Positions 8,967 through 16,114 of a DNA stretch of 64,000 bases are shown here, one piece after another. Source of the DNA: Enterobacter ludwigii (GTDB lineage: Bacteria > Pseudomonadota > Gammaproteobacteria > Enterobacterales > Enterobacteriaceae). Each line of letters opens with the position of its first letter. The first letter of the stretch is position 1. The notes under the pieces were generated by a model. The model ran no database searches. It was not told the origin of the DNA and saw nothing but the letters and a program-made list of their open reading frames with translations. The DNA lies in the NCBI GenBank assembly GCA_900068845.1, contig CEFQ01000005.1, positions 616,475 through 680,474 on the forward strand, read 5' to 3'. The translations under genes and the position numbers were made by a program.

Positions 8967-9635
8967 TTAGAGTCCAACCACAGCGGGCAGACCGCCGATA
9001 TTGTTGATTTCGGTGTATTCATACGCCGGATTGGCCGGATCATGACCGCGATTGACCCATACCTTGTTCTTGATGCCCATGTCGTAGCAGGTCATCAGGT
9101 CGTAACGCAGGCTGGATGAGACATGCAGAATCTCGTCCGGGCCGCAATTCAGCTTATCCAGCATGTACTCAAAGCCTTTCATCTGCGGCTTGTAGGCGCC
9201 GACTTCTTCGGCGGTGATGGTCATATGGATCGGCGCGCCCAGACGCGGCACGTGATGCGGGATCAAATCGTTCATCGAGTTGGTGAGCAGCACCAGCGGG
9301 AACGCTTTGGCCACTTCGGCTAAGCCGGCGGGGACATCGGGATGCGGGCCCCACGTGGCGCAGTCGGTGTAGATAAAGTCGCTATCTGCCTGGCTCCACT
9401 TCACGCCCCACTTTTTGCAGGTGCGCTGAATGGCATCACTGACCACGTCGTAATAAGGCTTCCACGCGCCCAGCACCTCATCAAAACGGTAACGGGCAAA
9501 ATCGGTGGTGAACGCCCGCATCTCCTGCGCGGACACACGATCGTTGAAGCAGCGTTCAGCTGCGCCTGCCATGTCAAAATTGATCAGGGTGCCGTAGCAA
9601 TCAAAGGTGATGAATTTCGGTTTAAACAGTGCCAT
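8967..9635 (-). CDS. Haloacid dehalogenase type II-like HAD hydrolase
   Basis: A 222-residue cytosolic HAD protein. The nucleophile Asp12 is in FDCYGTLINFD. Motif II is LLTNSMND, the motif III lysine is in GAYKPQMKGFEYML, and the end motif is HVSSSLRYDLMTC. These are the features of 2-haloacid dehalogenase type II relatives, many of which act on phosphates or other leaving groups instead of halides. The start at 9635 follows GAGGTCGCTTC and drops nine residues of the longest frame. The gene lies 14 bases before the FAD oxidase and 30 bases after the aldehyde dehydrogenase, so it is within one operon. Its role there is unknown. Confidence 0.88.
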   Translation of the reverse strand: MALFKPKFITFDCYGTLINFDMAGAAERCFNDRVSAQEMRAFTTDFARYRFDEVLGAWKPYYDVVSDAIQRTCKKWGVKWSQADSDFIYTDCATWGPHPDVPAGLAEVAKAFPLVLLTNSMNDLIPHHVPRLGAPIHMTITAEEVGAYKPQMKGFEYMLDKLNCGPDEILHVSSSLRYDLMTCYDMGIKNKVWVNRGHDPANPAYEYTEINNIGGLPAVVGL

Positions 9636-9665
9636 GAAGCGACCTCGCGGTTGAGAACACAAAAA

Positions 9666-11135
9666 TTAGAAATCGATTAACACGCTCTTCTGGCGCTGAC
9701 AGGCCTGGAAAGCCTGACGTCCCAGATCCTTGCCAATGCCCGAGCCGAGGAAGCCGCCGGTCGGGATAATGAAATCGCCGGATCGCCCGTAGCGATTAAC
9801 CCACACGGTGCCGGATTCCAGTGCACGCACCGCACGCAGCGCCCGCGGCAGACTCAGCGTATGTACGCCTGCGCACAGGCCGTAAGTTTCATGGGCCGCC
9901 AGCGCCAACCCTTCCTCTTCATCGTCGAACGGTTGCACGGTGAGTACCGGACCAAAAATTTCCTGCTGCACCGCCGGATTATCGTTGGCGACACCGCACA
10001 GCAGCGTCGGCTGCCAGAACCAGCCTTCGGCGGTGTCGGCGAAGCGTTCGCCACCCACCAGCACTTCAGCGCCCTGCGCTTTGGCATCGGCAATCACCGA
10101 AGCCACTTTGTTGCCCTGACGCTCATCGATCAGCGGCGCATAGCGGCTGCTCTCCAGCCAGGTCATGCCGGGACGCGGCTGCTGACAAAGCGCGACCAAT
10201 CTATCCAGCAGCGGCTGCGCAATACCGCGCTGCACAATTAAACGGGTTCCGGCTACGCACGCCTGACCGCCGTTGGCGGTGAAGCCGCGCAGAATTCGCT
10301 GCGCCAGCACGTCAATATCACCGGCATCATCGAACACCAGCTGCGGGCTTTTGCCGCCTAGCTCCAGCGTGACCGGTTTCATGCCGTGCTGCGCCACATC
10401 GCCCATGATGCGTGCGCCCGTGGCGGTTGACCCGGTAAAGGAGACTTTGCGCACCAGCGGATGCGTAACCAGCGCGCTGCCGGTCACCGCGCCGCTGCCC
10501 TGCACGATATTCAGTACGCCCGCCGGTAAACCGGCCTGCACCGCCAGTTCGGCCATGCGCACGGTGGAGAACGGCGTCAGTTCAGACGGTTTCAGGACCA
10601 CAGCATTTCCTGCTGCCAGCGCCGGACCGCATTTCCATGACGCCATCGACAGCGGGAAATTCCACGGCGTAATGGCGCCGATCACACCATAAGGCTCAGC
10701 AATCAGCATGCCGAGACTGCTTTCCTGGGTGGGGAACAGATCACCGCTGTATTTGTCGGCGCACTCGGCGTAGAAGCGGATGGCTTCGGCGGTGAAAGGA
10801 ATTTCGTGCTGGATGACATCGCTGATCGGGCGCGTTGAACCGAGTGATTCGAGCTGGGCCAGTAACGCATCGTTTTCAATCAGATCGGCCCAACGCCGCA
10901 GAATTTTACCCCTGGCACGCGGAGCACAACTGCCCCAGCCGCTGGTTTTCAACGCCTGATGGGCGGTGGTGACGGCGCGATCAACATCCTCAATCTGGGC
11001 TTCGGAGAGTTCGGCATAGACTTTGCCGTCGGACGGACGTTTAACGGCAAAACGCGCGCCCGCCGTTTTAAGATGTTGTCCACCAATATAATGACCGGCA
11101 GGAAGTGAAACTTTTTCAGGGTCGAAACTTAACAT
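9666..11135 (-). CDS. NAD(P)-dependent aldehyde dehydrogenase
   Basis: A 489-residue ALDH. The start at 11135 is chosen because AAGGA lies seven bases upstream. The cofactor-binding ITPWNFP is near residue 156, the general base Glu258 is in LELGG, and the nucleophile Cys293 is in NGGQACVAG. It is first in a run followed by the HAD protein, the PuuB-like oxidase and the ABC transporter genes, and would oxidise the aldehyde made by the oxidase. It is not a convincing PuuC orthologue: the sequence around the active site and the C-terminus differ from remembered E. coli PuuC. It could still fill that role for the puu cluster at 44-50 kb, which lacks puuC. A sigma-54-like promoter lies 85 bases upstream. 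Confidence 0.9.
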   Translation of the reverse strand: MLSFDPEKVSLPAGHYIGGQHLKTAGARFAVKRPSDGKVYAELSEAQIEDVDRAVTTAHQALKTSGWGSCAPRARGKILRRWADLIENDALLAQLESLGSTRPISDVIQHEIPFTAEAIRFYAECADKYSGDLFPTQESSLGMLIAEPYGVIGAITPWNFPLSMASWKCGPALAAGNAVVLKPSELTPFSTVRMAELAVQAGLPAGVLNIVQGSGAVTGSALVTHPLVRKVSFTGSTATGARIMGDVAQHGMKPVTLELGGKSPQLVFDDAGDIDVLAQRILRGFTANGGQACVAGTRLIVQRGIAQPLLDRLVALCQQPRPGMTWLESSRYAPLIDERQGNKVASVIADAKAQGAEVLVGGERFADTAEGWFWQPTLLCGVANDNPAVQQEIFGPVLTVQPFDDEEEGLALAAHETYGLCAGVHTLSLPRALRAVRALESGTVWVNRYGRSGDFIIPTGGFLGSGIGKDLGRQAFQACQRQKSVLIDF

Positions 11136-11219
11136 GGAAAATTCCTTATTTGTTACACCCATCACAGACGCGCTAATTAACGATTTGCACTGCGTTTTTC
11201 TGTCACGCTAATAAGCTAA

Positions 11220-11235
11220 TGCAGAAAGTATGCCA
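11220..11235 (-). promoter_or_regulatory. Candidate sigma-54 promoter of the aldehyde dehydrogenase operon
   Basis: Read on the minus strand, TGGCATACTTTCTGCA matches the sigma-54 consensus TGGCACG-N4-TTGCW, with GG and GC separated by exactly ten bases. The mismatch in the -12 element is CTGC for TTGC. The predicted start near 11208 leaves a leader of about 70 bases before the ATG at 11135. An NtrC-like site lies about 150 bases upstream. Confidence 0.5.
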
Positions 11236-11355
11236 GCCCAATGAAAAATAAAAATGCGTAAAAAACAGCGCAAAAAAATTTTCTGCCGTATTGATGAGCG
11301 AAATTTTGCGTAATTGCCGAAGGAATAAACAGATGATTTACTTCACAAATTATGT

Positions 11356-11370
11356 GCATCGCGGCGGTGC
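11356..11370. promoter_or_regulatory. Candidate NtrC-binding site upstream of the aldehyde dehydrogenase operon
   Basis: GCATCGCGGCGGTGC agrees with the NtrC consensus GCACY-N4-TGGTGC at nine of eleven fixed positions. A half site GCACT lies at 11387-11391. The centre is about 155 bases upstream of the start predicted from the sigma-54 element at 11220-11235. This is a normal enhancer distance and similar to the nac promoter in this window. Confidence 0.4.
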
Positions 11371-11426
11371 ATCTCGCATGAAACTTGCACTAAAACGGGG
11401 ATAAGCGGGGAAATATGACGCGGAGC

Positions 11427-11468
11427 ACAAAATAAAACAGCGCCGCGAACCCGAGGCTGCGGCGCTGT
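11427..11468 (-). terminator. Rho-independent terminator of the gabD-like gene
   Basis: The stem ACAGCGCCGC (11437-11446) pairs with GCGGCGCTGT (11459-11468) around a 12-base loop. On the minus strand it is followed by TTTTATTTTG. It lies about 85 bases beyond the gabD-like stop and ends that transcription unit before the next operon's control region. Confidence 0.7.
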
Positions 11469-11481
11469 ATATTCATAGGTT

Positions 11482-11544
11482 CGCGCAATAAATTGCGCCG
11501 CTACGATAAGTGCGGGTATTTGTAGCGGCGCGATTTATCGCGCG
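11482..11544. repeat. REP-like palindrome pair, family A
   Basis: Inverted units GCGCAATAAATTGCGCCGCTAC and TAGCGGCGCGATTTATCGCG are separated by about 17 bases, directly downstream of the gabD-like stop. Same family as 7595-7656. The 418-base gap 11136-11553 thus holds, from left to right, the sigma-54-like promoter, the NtrC-like site, the terminator and this repeat. Confidence 0.85.
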
Positions 11545-11553
11545 TTGTTGATT

Positions 11554-13011
11554 TTAAAGACTGCCAATATGAAAGGTTTTTTGTTCCAGATACTCTTCAA
11601 TTCCGTAACGCGATCCTTCACGACCTAATCCGGATAATTTAATTCCACCGAAGGGGGCGGCATCTAATGATATTGCACCGGTATTAAATCCGACCATGCC
11701 AAATTCTAGTGCTTCTGCCACGCGCCATGCCCGGCGAATATTTTCGGTGAAGAAATAGGCGCCAAGTCCGTAAGGTGTGTCATTCGCCATGCGGATCGCC
11801 TCTTCCTCAGTGTCGAAGACAAACAGCGGTGCCACCGGACCAAAGGTTTCTTCATGTGCAATACGCATGCTGCTGGTGACATTGCCCAACACCGTTGGCG
11901 CGACAAAGGTGCCATTCGGCGCGCTGATGCCACCGTGCAGCAAGGTCGCGCCCTGGCTGAGCGCATCGTCGATATGGCTGTTAACTTTCTCCACCGCACG
12001 ATCGTTGATCAGTGGCCCAATGGTGCTGTCCGGCGCAAAACCGTCGCCGACTTTGAGCGCCGACACCGCGTCCAACAAGCGTGTACTGAAGCGCTCATAG
12101 ATGCCGCGCTGCACCAGAATGCGGTTAGCGCAGACGCAGGTTTGTCCGGCGTTGCGGAATTTACTCGCCATTACGCCGGGAATGGTGATATCCAGATCGG
12201 CGTCATCGAACACAATCAGCGGCGCGTTGCCGCCCAGTTCCAGGCTCAGGCGTTTAATGCTGTCGGCGCTCTGCTGCATCAACAGCTGACCCACGCGGGT
12301 GGAGCCGGTGAAGGAGATTTTGCGCACCGTGCCGCTGGCGGTCAGCGTGCGGCCAATTTCAGTCGGTAAACCGGTGAGCACTTGCAATACGCCGCTCGGG
12401 AAACCCGCGCGTTCCGCCAACACCGCCAGCGCCAGCGCCGACAGCGGCGTGAGTTCAGAAGGTTTAACGATAATCGGGCAACCCGCGGCTAAAGCCGGTG
12501 CTACTTTGCGGGTGATCATTGCAATCGGGAAGTTCCACGGCGTGATCGCCGCTGCCACGCCAACTGGCTGTTTCAGCACCAGTATGCGGCGATCGTCGCT
12601 CGGCGCGGGAATGGTGTCGCCATAGATACGGCGCGCTTCTTCCGCGAACCACTTCACAAAGCTGGCGCCGTACAGCACTTCACCTTTGGCCTCCGCCAGC
12701 GGTTTGCCCTGCTCGGCGGTCATGATGATCGCCAGGTCATCGGCATTTTCAATAATCAGCTGGTGCCATTTCTCCAGCAGCGCGGCGCGCGTGGCGTTGG
12801 GCGTTTTGCCCCAGCTGACGCGCACCGACTCGGCATATTCTATCGCCTGCTCCGTTTCCGCCGCACCCAGTGCCGGAATGGTGGCAATCGGCTGCTGCGT
12901 GCCGGGATCGATCACCTGCAGCGTTGCGCCCTGATGCGCATCCTGCCAGCGACCGCCAAACAGCGCCTGGTGGCGCAGTAATTCCGTATCTTTGAGTTGA
13001 ATTCGCGACAT
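11554..13011 (-). CDS. gabD: Succinate-semialdehyde dehydrogenase-like ALDH (GabD type)
   Basis: A 485-residue aldehyde dehydrogenase, close to E. coli GabD (482). It carries the GabD-like run FRNAGQTCVCANR with nucleophile Cys292, the base Glu258 in LELGGN and ITPWNFP near residue 157. GabD oxidises succinate semialdehyde, the end product of GABA and putrescine breakdown, to succinate. The start at 13011 follows AGGGG six bases upstream. It stands alone as a transcription unit with its own terminator at 11427-11468. Together with the puu genes in this window it could complete putrescine use, although no GABA transaminase is present here. The subfamily call is by sequence likeness, and other semialdehyde dehydrogenases of this clade are possible. 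Confidence 0.75.
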   Translation of the reverse strand: MSRIQLKDTELLRHQALFGGRWQDAHQGATLQVIDPGTQQPIATIPALGAAETEQAIEYAESVRVSWGKTPNATRAALLEKWHQLIIENADDLAIIMTAEQGKPLAEAKGEVLYGASFVKWFAEEARRIYGDTIPAPSDDRRILVLKQPVGVAAAITPWNFPIAMITRKVAPALAAGCPIIVKPSELTPLSALALAVLAERAGFPSGVLQVLTGLPTEIGRTLTASGTVRKISFTGSTRVGQLLMQQSADSIKRLSLELGGNAPLIVFDDADLDITIPGVMASKFRNAGQTCVCANRILVQRGIYERFSTRLLDAVSALKVGDGFAPDSTIGPLINDRAVEKVNSHIDDALSQGATLLHGGISAPNGTFVAPTVLGNVTSSMRIAHEETFGPVAPLFVFDTEEEAIRMANDTPYGLGAYFFTENIRRAWRVAEALEFGMVGFNTGAISLDAAPFGGIKLSGLGREGSRYGIEEYLEQKTFHIGSL

Positions 13012-13363
13012 GACAATCCCCTGTATCTTCGTCATTTCACTGTAACGTGACGCGACAGCGCAGGATGTTTTTCTGCTGGAGGGAATGTTGATTGGCGTCT
13101 GTTTTGCGGTGGGAAAAGAAATTTTATGCTGTGTGTTTTGGTCGCCATGAATGGCGACCCTACGAATGTTTGGTGAGGTTTTGTGGGGTCGCCATAAATC
13201 GCGTAATGCTTGTCAGTTAAGAGATGAAACTCGAATACCGAGCGCACATAGTGTAGCGGCGCAATTCATTGCGCGATAAATCGCGCCGCTACGGAATGTG
13301 CGGTGGTTAGATACGGTACTTAACTGATCGGCATTACGCCATAAATGGCGACCGGAAAGCAGC
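13012..13363. other. Intergenic region between gabD-like gene and cbl, with palindromic repeats
   Basis: This 352-base gap holds a family B hairpin GGTCGCCATGAATGGCGACC at about 13140-13160, a degenerate half copy near 13188-13200 and a family A palindrome at 13252-13293. Another fragment, GCCATAAATGGCGACC, lies at 13337-13352. The control region of the gabD-like gene must lie in the first 120 bases after 13011. I find no convincing promoter pair there, and the short open frame seen on the minus strand is not credible. Confidence 0.7.
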
Positions 13364-14323
13364 TTAAATCTGGAAATCGATTGCCGGTTCGTTTTCGGTT
13401 TCGTAGGAGAGCGCCTGACGTTTGATCTCCTCCAGCGACAGATTGGCGTTACACAGTTCGAGGAACTGCCACACGTAGTTGCGCTGCAGTTGACCCCGCT
13501 TCAGCCCAAGCCACACGGTGTTGGCATCGAACAGATGATGCGTGTCGATTTTTACCAGATCTTCACCTTCATATATATCGCACGCCTGATCGGCGAGGAT
13601 ACCGACGCCAAGACCGAGTTCGACGTAAGTTTTTACTACGTCAGAATCCTGCGCGCTAAGCACGATATCTGGCCTGAGTCCTGCCGCCTGAAACGCACGA
13701 TCGACGCGCGAACGGCCGGTAATCCCCTGACGATAGGTGATCAGCGGATAGCGACTGAGACTGGCAAGCGTCACCGGCTGATGCTGCAACAGTTCATGAT
13801 CGTGCGGCACCAACAGTGAGTGATGCCAGCTGAACCACGGGAACGCCGCGAGACTGCTGTTATTCACCAGCTGTTCGGAGGCAATGCCGATATCGGCTTC
13901 ACCCGCCAGCAGCATGGCAACGATCTCCTGCGGCGACCCCTGATTCAGTTCCAGACGGACGTTCGGATAGAGCTGACGAAACGCTTTGATCACGCGCGGC
14001 AGGCTGTAACGCGCCTGGGTATGCGTGGTGGCGATGGTCAGCACGCCGCTGGTTTCATTGGTAAACACATCCGCTAAGCGGCGTACTTTGCCCGCTTCAT
14101 CAAGGATGCGCTCAGCAATGGTCAACAGCGCCTTGCCCGGTTCGGTCATGCCTAACAGTCGCTTGCCACGACGAATAAAAATTTCCACGCCCAGTTCATC
14201 TTCCAGGTCGCGAATATGGCGGCTTACCCCGGACTGGGAGGTAAACAGCGTATTCGCCACTTCGGTCAGGTTGAACTCGCAACGGGCCGCTTCACGTATA
14301 ATTTTAAGTTGCTGGAAATTCAC
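13364..14323 (-). CDS. cbl: LysR-type regulator Cbl (CysB-like)
   Basis: A 319-residue LysR protein very close to E. coli Cbl (316). The helix-turn-helix lies at about residues 18-37 (TEVANTLFTSQSGVSRHIRDLE). The effector domain carries the CysB-family segments TTHTQARYSLPRVIKAF, RQGITGRSRVDRAF and AQDSDVVKTYVELGLG. The C-terminal stretch FDANTVWLGLKRGQLQRNYVW is almost identical to Cbl. Cbl activates genes for using sulfonates and other organic sulfur under sulfate limitation, with adenosine phosphosulfate as the negative effector. It is followed upstream by nac, as in E. coli. Targets in this window are not shown, but the monooxygenase/Met-type transporter cluster at 20-25 kb would be a logical one. 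Confidence 0.95.
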   Translation of the reverse strand: MNFQQLKIIREAARCEFNLTEVANTLFTSQSGVSRHIRDLEDELGVEIFIRRGKRLLGMTEPGKALLTIAERILDEAGKVRRLADVFTNETSGVLTIATTHTQARYSLPRVIKAFRQLYPNVRLELNQGSPQEIVAMLLAGEADIGIASEQLVNNSSLAAFPWFSWHHSLLVPHDHELLQHQPVTLASLSRYPLITYRQGITGRSRVDRAFQAAGLRPDIVLSAQDSDVVKTYVELGLGVGILADQACDIYEGEDLVKIDTHHLFDANTVWLGLKRGQLQRNYVWQFLELCNANLSLEEIKRQALSYETENEPAIDFQI

Positions 14324-14529
14324 ACCCTTTTCTCCTGGTTCCTGCCCCTGTTTCGTCCATGTTATGAAGTTGGCGTCATGGCAACAAATAATAAAAAACG
14401 GTTTGTTATGCGGAATAGTAATAAGGGAGAGCGTTGACGGACGCCCTCATCCCCGTCCTTAGCCGTGAGCGAGCGAGGGCGTTGATCGAGCGAGTGGAAG
14501 GATAGGTGATTTATTTAACGGATAGGGGC

Positions 14530-14576
14530 GGGATCGGTTCCCTCTCCCGCACGCGGGAGAGGATTAAGGTGAGGGA
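14530..14576. repeat. CCTCTCCCGC palindrome, family C
   Basis: A hairpin of CCTCTCCCGC and GCGGGAGAGG preceded by ATCGGTTC and followed by AAGGTGAGGG. An inverted copy lies at 15897-15940, so the two copies flank nac. It is a widespread type of enterobacterial intergenic element and lies just downstream of the nac stop. Confidence 0.8.
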
Positions 14577-14591
14577 AAATATGCGTTTAAC

Positions 14592-15509
14592 TCATCCCAC
14601 CAACATCAATTCACGATCCTCAACCGCTGGCTTGTTCAGCAGCGACAGCAGGATATTCTTCACTGCCTGCGCCGATGGCGACAGCGGCAGACGGGCCGAG
14701 ATATTCAGCGACAATGGCAAACTCAGCGATGGGCTATTGATGCGCGCCATCCACGCATGGGTTGAACTCACCAGCGCCCGCGCGGCTGATTCCGGTAACA
14801 CCGTAACACCCATGCCGCTGGCAACGGCGGCGGTCAGCGTGGAGATAGATTCGATTTCACCGATGATGCGCGCGCTCAAGCGACGTAGCGAGAAGGCTTC
14901 ATCAACGCGTTTACGCACCGCGCTGTAGTCACGTGGCAGGAACAAGCTCATCTGCGCCACGTCCGCCAGATCGACCGTCGCCCCCGGACACGCCGTTGCG
15001 CCGACCAGATAGAGCTCTTCTTTCATCAAAGGAATACTGTTGATGCCCGCGGTTGGCGCACGGTCATAAAGCACCGCCATATCCAACTGACCGTTCATCA
15101 CTTTTTCATTCAGCGACGTGCCGCTGTTTTCATGCAGATACACCAGCACATCCGGGAACTGTTCACGCACCGTTTGCAGCAGCGGCATGGTGAGCGTGGA
15201 CGCCGCAGTGCCCGGTGCTAAACCGATGGAAACCTGGCCGTTCAAAGCCTGACCGGCGTTGATTACCGCCGTTTGCGCCTGTTCACACTGACGCAAGATG
15301 GTACGAGCATGAGCATAAAGAATTTTACCGGCTTCAGTTGGCGTGACACCGCGCTTGGTGCGGATCAGCAATTGCTGATCGAGTTCATTTTCCAGCGTCG
15401 CAACCTGCTGGCTAAGCGCAGGCTGCGCGATGTGCAGCACTTCTGCTGCCTGAGTCAGGCTGCCGATATCGACGATTTTTACAAAATACTTGAGTCGTCT
15501 TAAATTCAT
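14592..15509 (-). CDS. nac: Nitrogen assimilation control LysR-type regulator Nac
   Basis: A 305-residue LysR protein, the same length as E. coli Nac and nearly identical over the first 60 residues (RRLKYFVKIVDIGSLTQAAE onward). The helix-turn-helix is at residues about 16-35. The core regions GLAPGTAASTLTMPLLQ and VDEAFSLRRL are conserved. Nac is made under nitrogen starvation by NtrC and sigma-54 RNA polymerase, and then activates or represses sigma-70 genes for nitrogen-source use. The sequence shows that control directly: a sigma-54 promoter at 15577-15592 and an NtrC site at 15723-15737. The gap to cbl holds a palindromic repeat. Confidence 0.97.
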   Translation of the reverse strand: MNLRRLKYFVKIVDIGSLTQAAEVLHIAQPALSQQVATLENELDQQLLIRTKRGVTPTEAGKILYAHARTILRQCEQAQTAVINAGQALNGQVSIGLAPGTAASTLTMPLLQTVREQFPDVLVYLHENSGTSLNEKVMNGQLDMAVLYDRAPTAGINSIPLMKEELYLVGATACPGATVDLADVAQMSLFLPRDYSAVRKRVDEAFSLRRLSARIIGEIESISTLTAAVASGMGVTVLPESAARALVSSTHAWMARINSPSLSLPLSLNISARLPLSPSAQAVKNILLSLLNKPAVEDRELMLVG

Positions 15510-15576
15510 GTTGCCTCCGTCAATCCCCGAATACCCAGGTTGGGTGTTTCAGCCTGCTGGCTTATGGAAATGAAGT

Positions 15577-15592
15577 TGCAATATGCAGGCCA
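15577..15592 (-). promoter_or_regulatory. Sigma-54 promoter of nac
   Basis: On the minus strand TGGCCTGCATATTGCA fits TGGCACG-N4-TTGCW, with TGGC, the G at position 7 and TTGCA all matching, and GG and GC spaced by ten bases. Transcription would start near 15565, about 55 bases before the nac ATG. The nac gene of enteric bacteria is known to be sigma-54 dependent, so this match is expected. Confidence 0.85.
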
Positions 15593-15722
15593 GGTTTGTT
15601 CGCGATACAAATTTGCATTGCAGGATTTTTCCTAAAGGCACGGAAAATAAGCGTTTGTGATTACCTCGAAGGAGTTAATAAGCGTGTGCGATGACGCATA
15701 AGGATTAAGAACTCAGCCAATC

Positions 15723-15737
15723 GCACCATCATGGTGC
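15723..15737. promoter_or_regulatory. NtrC-binding site upstream of nac
   Basis: GCACCATCATGGTGC is a perfect match to the NtrC consensus GCACY-N4-TGGTGC and is itself fully palindromic. Its centre is about 165 bases upstream of the predicted nac start. A half site TGGTGC at 15788-15793 may be a second, weaker element. Confidence 0.85.
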
Positions 15738-15896
15738 GGAAAATGCGAGTCAGGTGTGCAAAAAAGTGATGACGCGATGAGCGGGTATGGTGCAGAAATA
15801 GCCGAAAAAGGGCAGAAATAGCGGTAACGAAACGAAATGAGCGAAATAGAAGAGGATTAACCAGCAGGAAAACTTATGTGGGGCGGTGCGCTTTGT

Positions 15897-15940
15897 CCCT
15901 CACCCTAGCCCTCTCCCGCAGGCGGGAGAGGGAACCGATT
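15897..15940. repeat. CCTCTCCCGC palindrome, family C (inverted copy)
   Basis: The hairpin CCTCTCCCGC-A-GGCGGGAGAGG lies between CCCTCACCCTAG and AACCGAT. It is the reverse orientation of the copy at 14530-14576. A partly degenerate third copy follows directly (GCAGGCGAGAGAGGGAAACGAT, about 15955-15976). Confidence 0.8.
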
Positions 15941-16008
15941 GTGCACATTCTTTCGCAGGCGAGAGAGGGAAACGATTATGCACATTCTTGCTACGCAAAA
16001 TAATTCGC

Positions 16009-16097
16009 GCTGTAGCAAGGCGGCAAGCCCGTTTAGCCCTGGGAGCATAGACAACTATGTGACCAGGGTAAACGGGCGCAGCCAACGCCGCTACAGC
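16009..16097. repeat. 89-base nested palindrome
   Basis: The ends are GCTGTAGC and GCTACAGC. Inside, CCCGTTTA pairs with TAAACGGG, CCCTGG with CCAGGG, and CATAG with CTATG around a tiny loop. It lies between the nac control region and the 3' end of the sugar permease gene. A similar element (with GGAGCATAGATAACTATGTGAC as its core) is familiar from other enterobacterial genomes. It could act as a terminator-like barrier for the permease transcript, but there is no T run. Confidence 0.75.
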
Positions 16098-16114
16098 ACG
16101 AAGTATGAAGCGTA

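Noticed and set aside
9666..11135. Naming the aldehyde dehydrogenase puuC
   Set aside because: The active-site surroundings and C-terminus differ from remembered PuuC, and it belongs to a different operon; only the ALDH family is safe.
13032..13247. 71-codon open frame on the minus strand upstream of the gabD-like gene
   Set aside because: It runs through a family B repeat and lacks a ribosome site and any recognisable domain.
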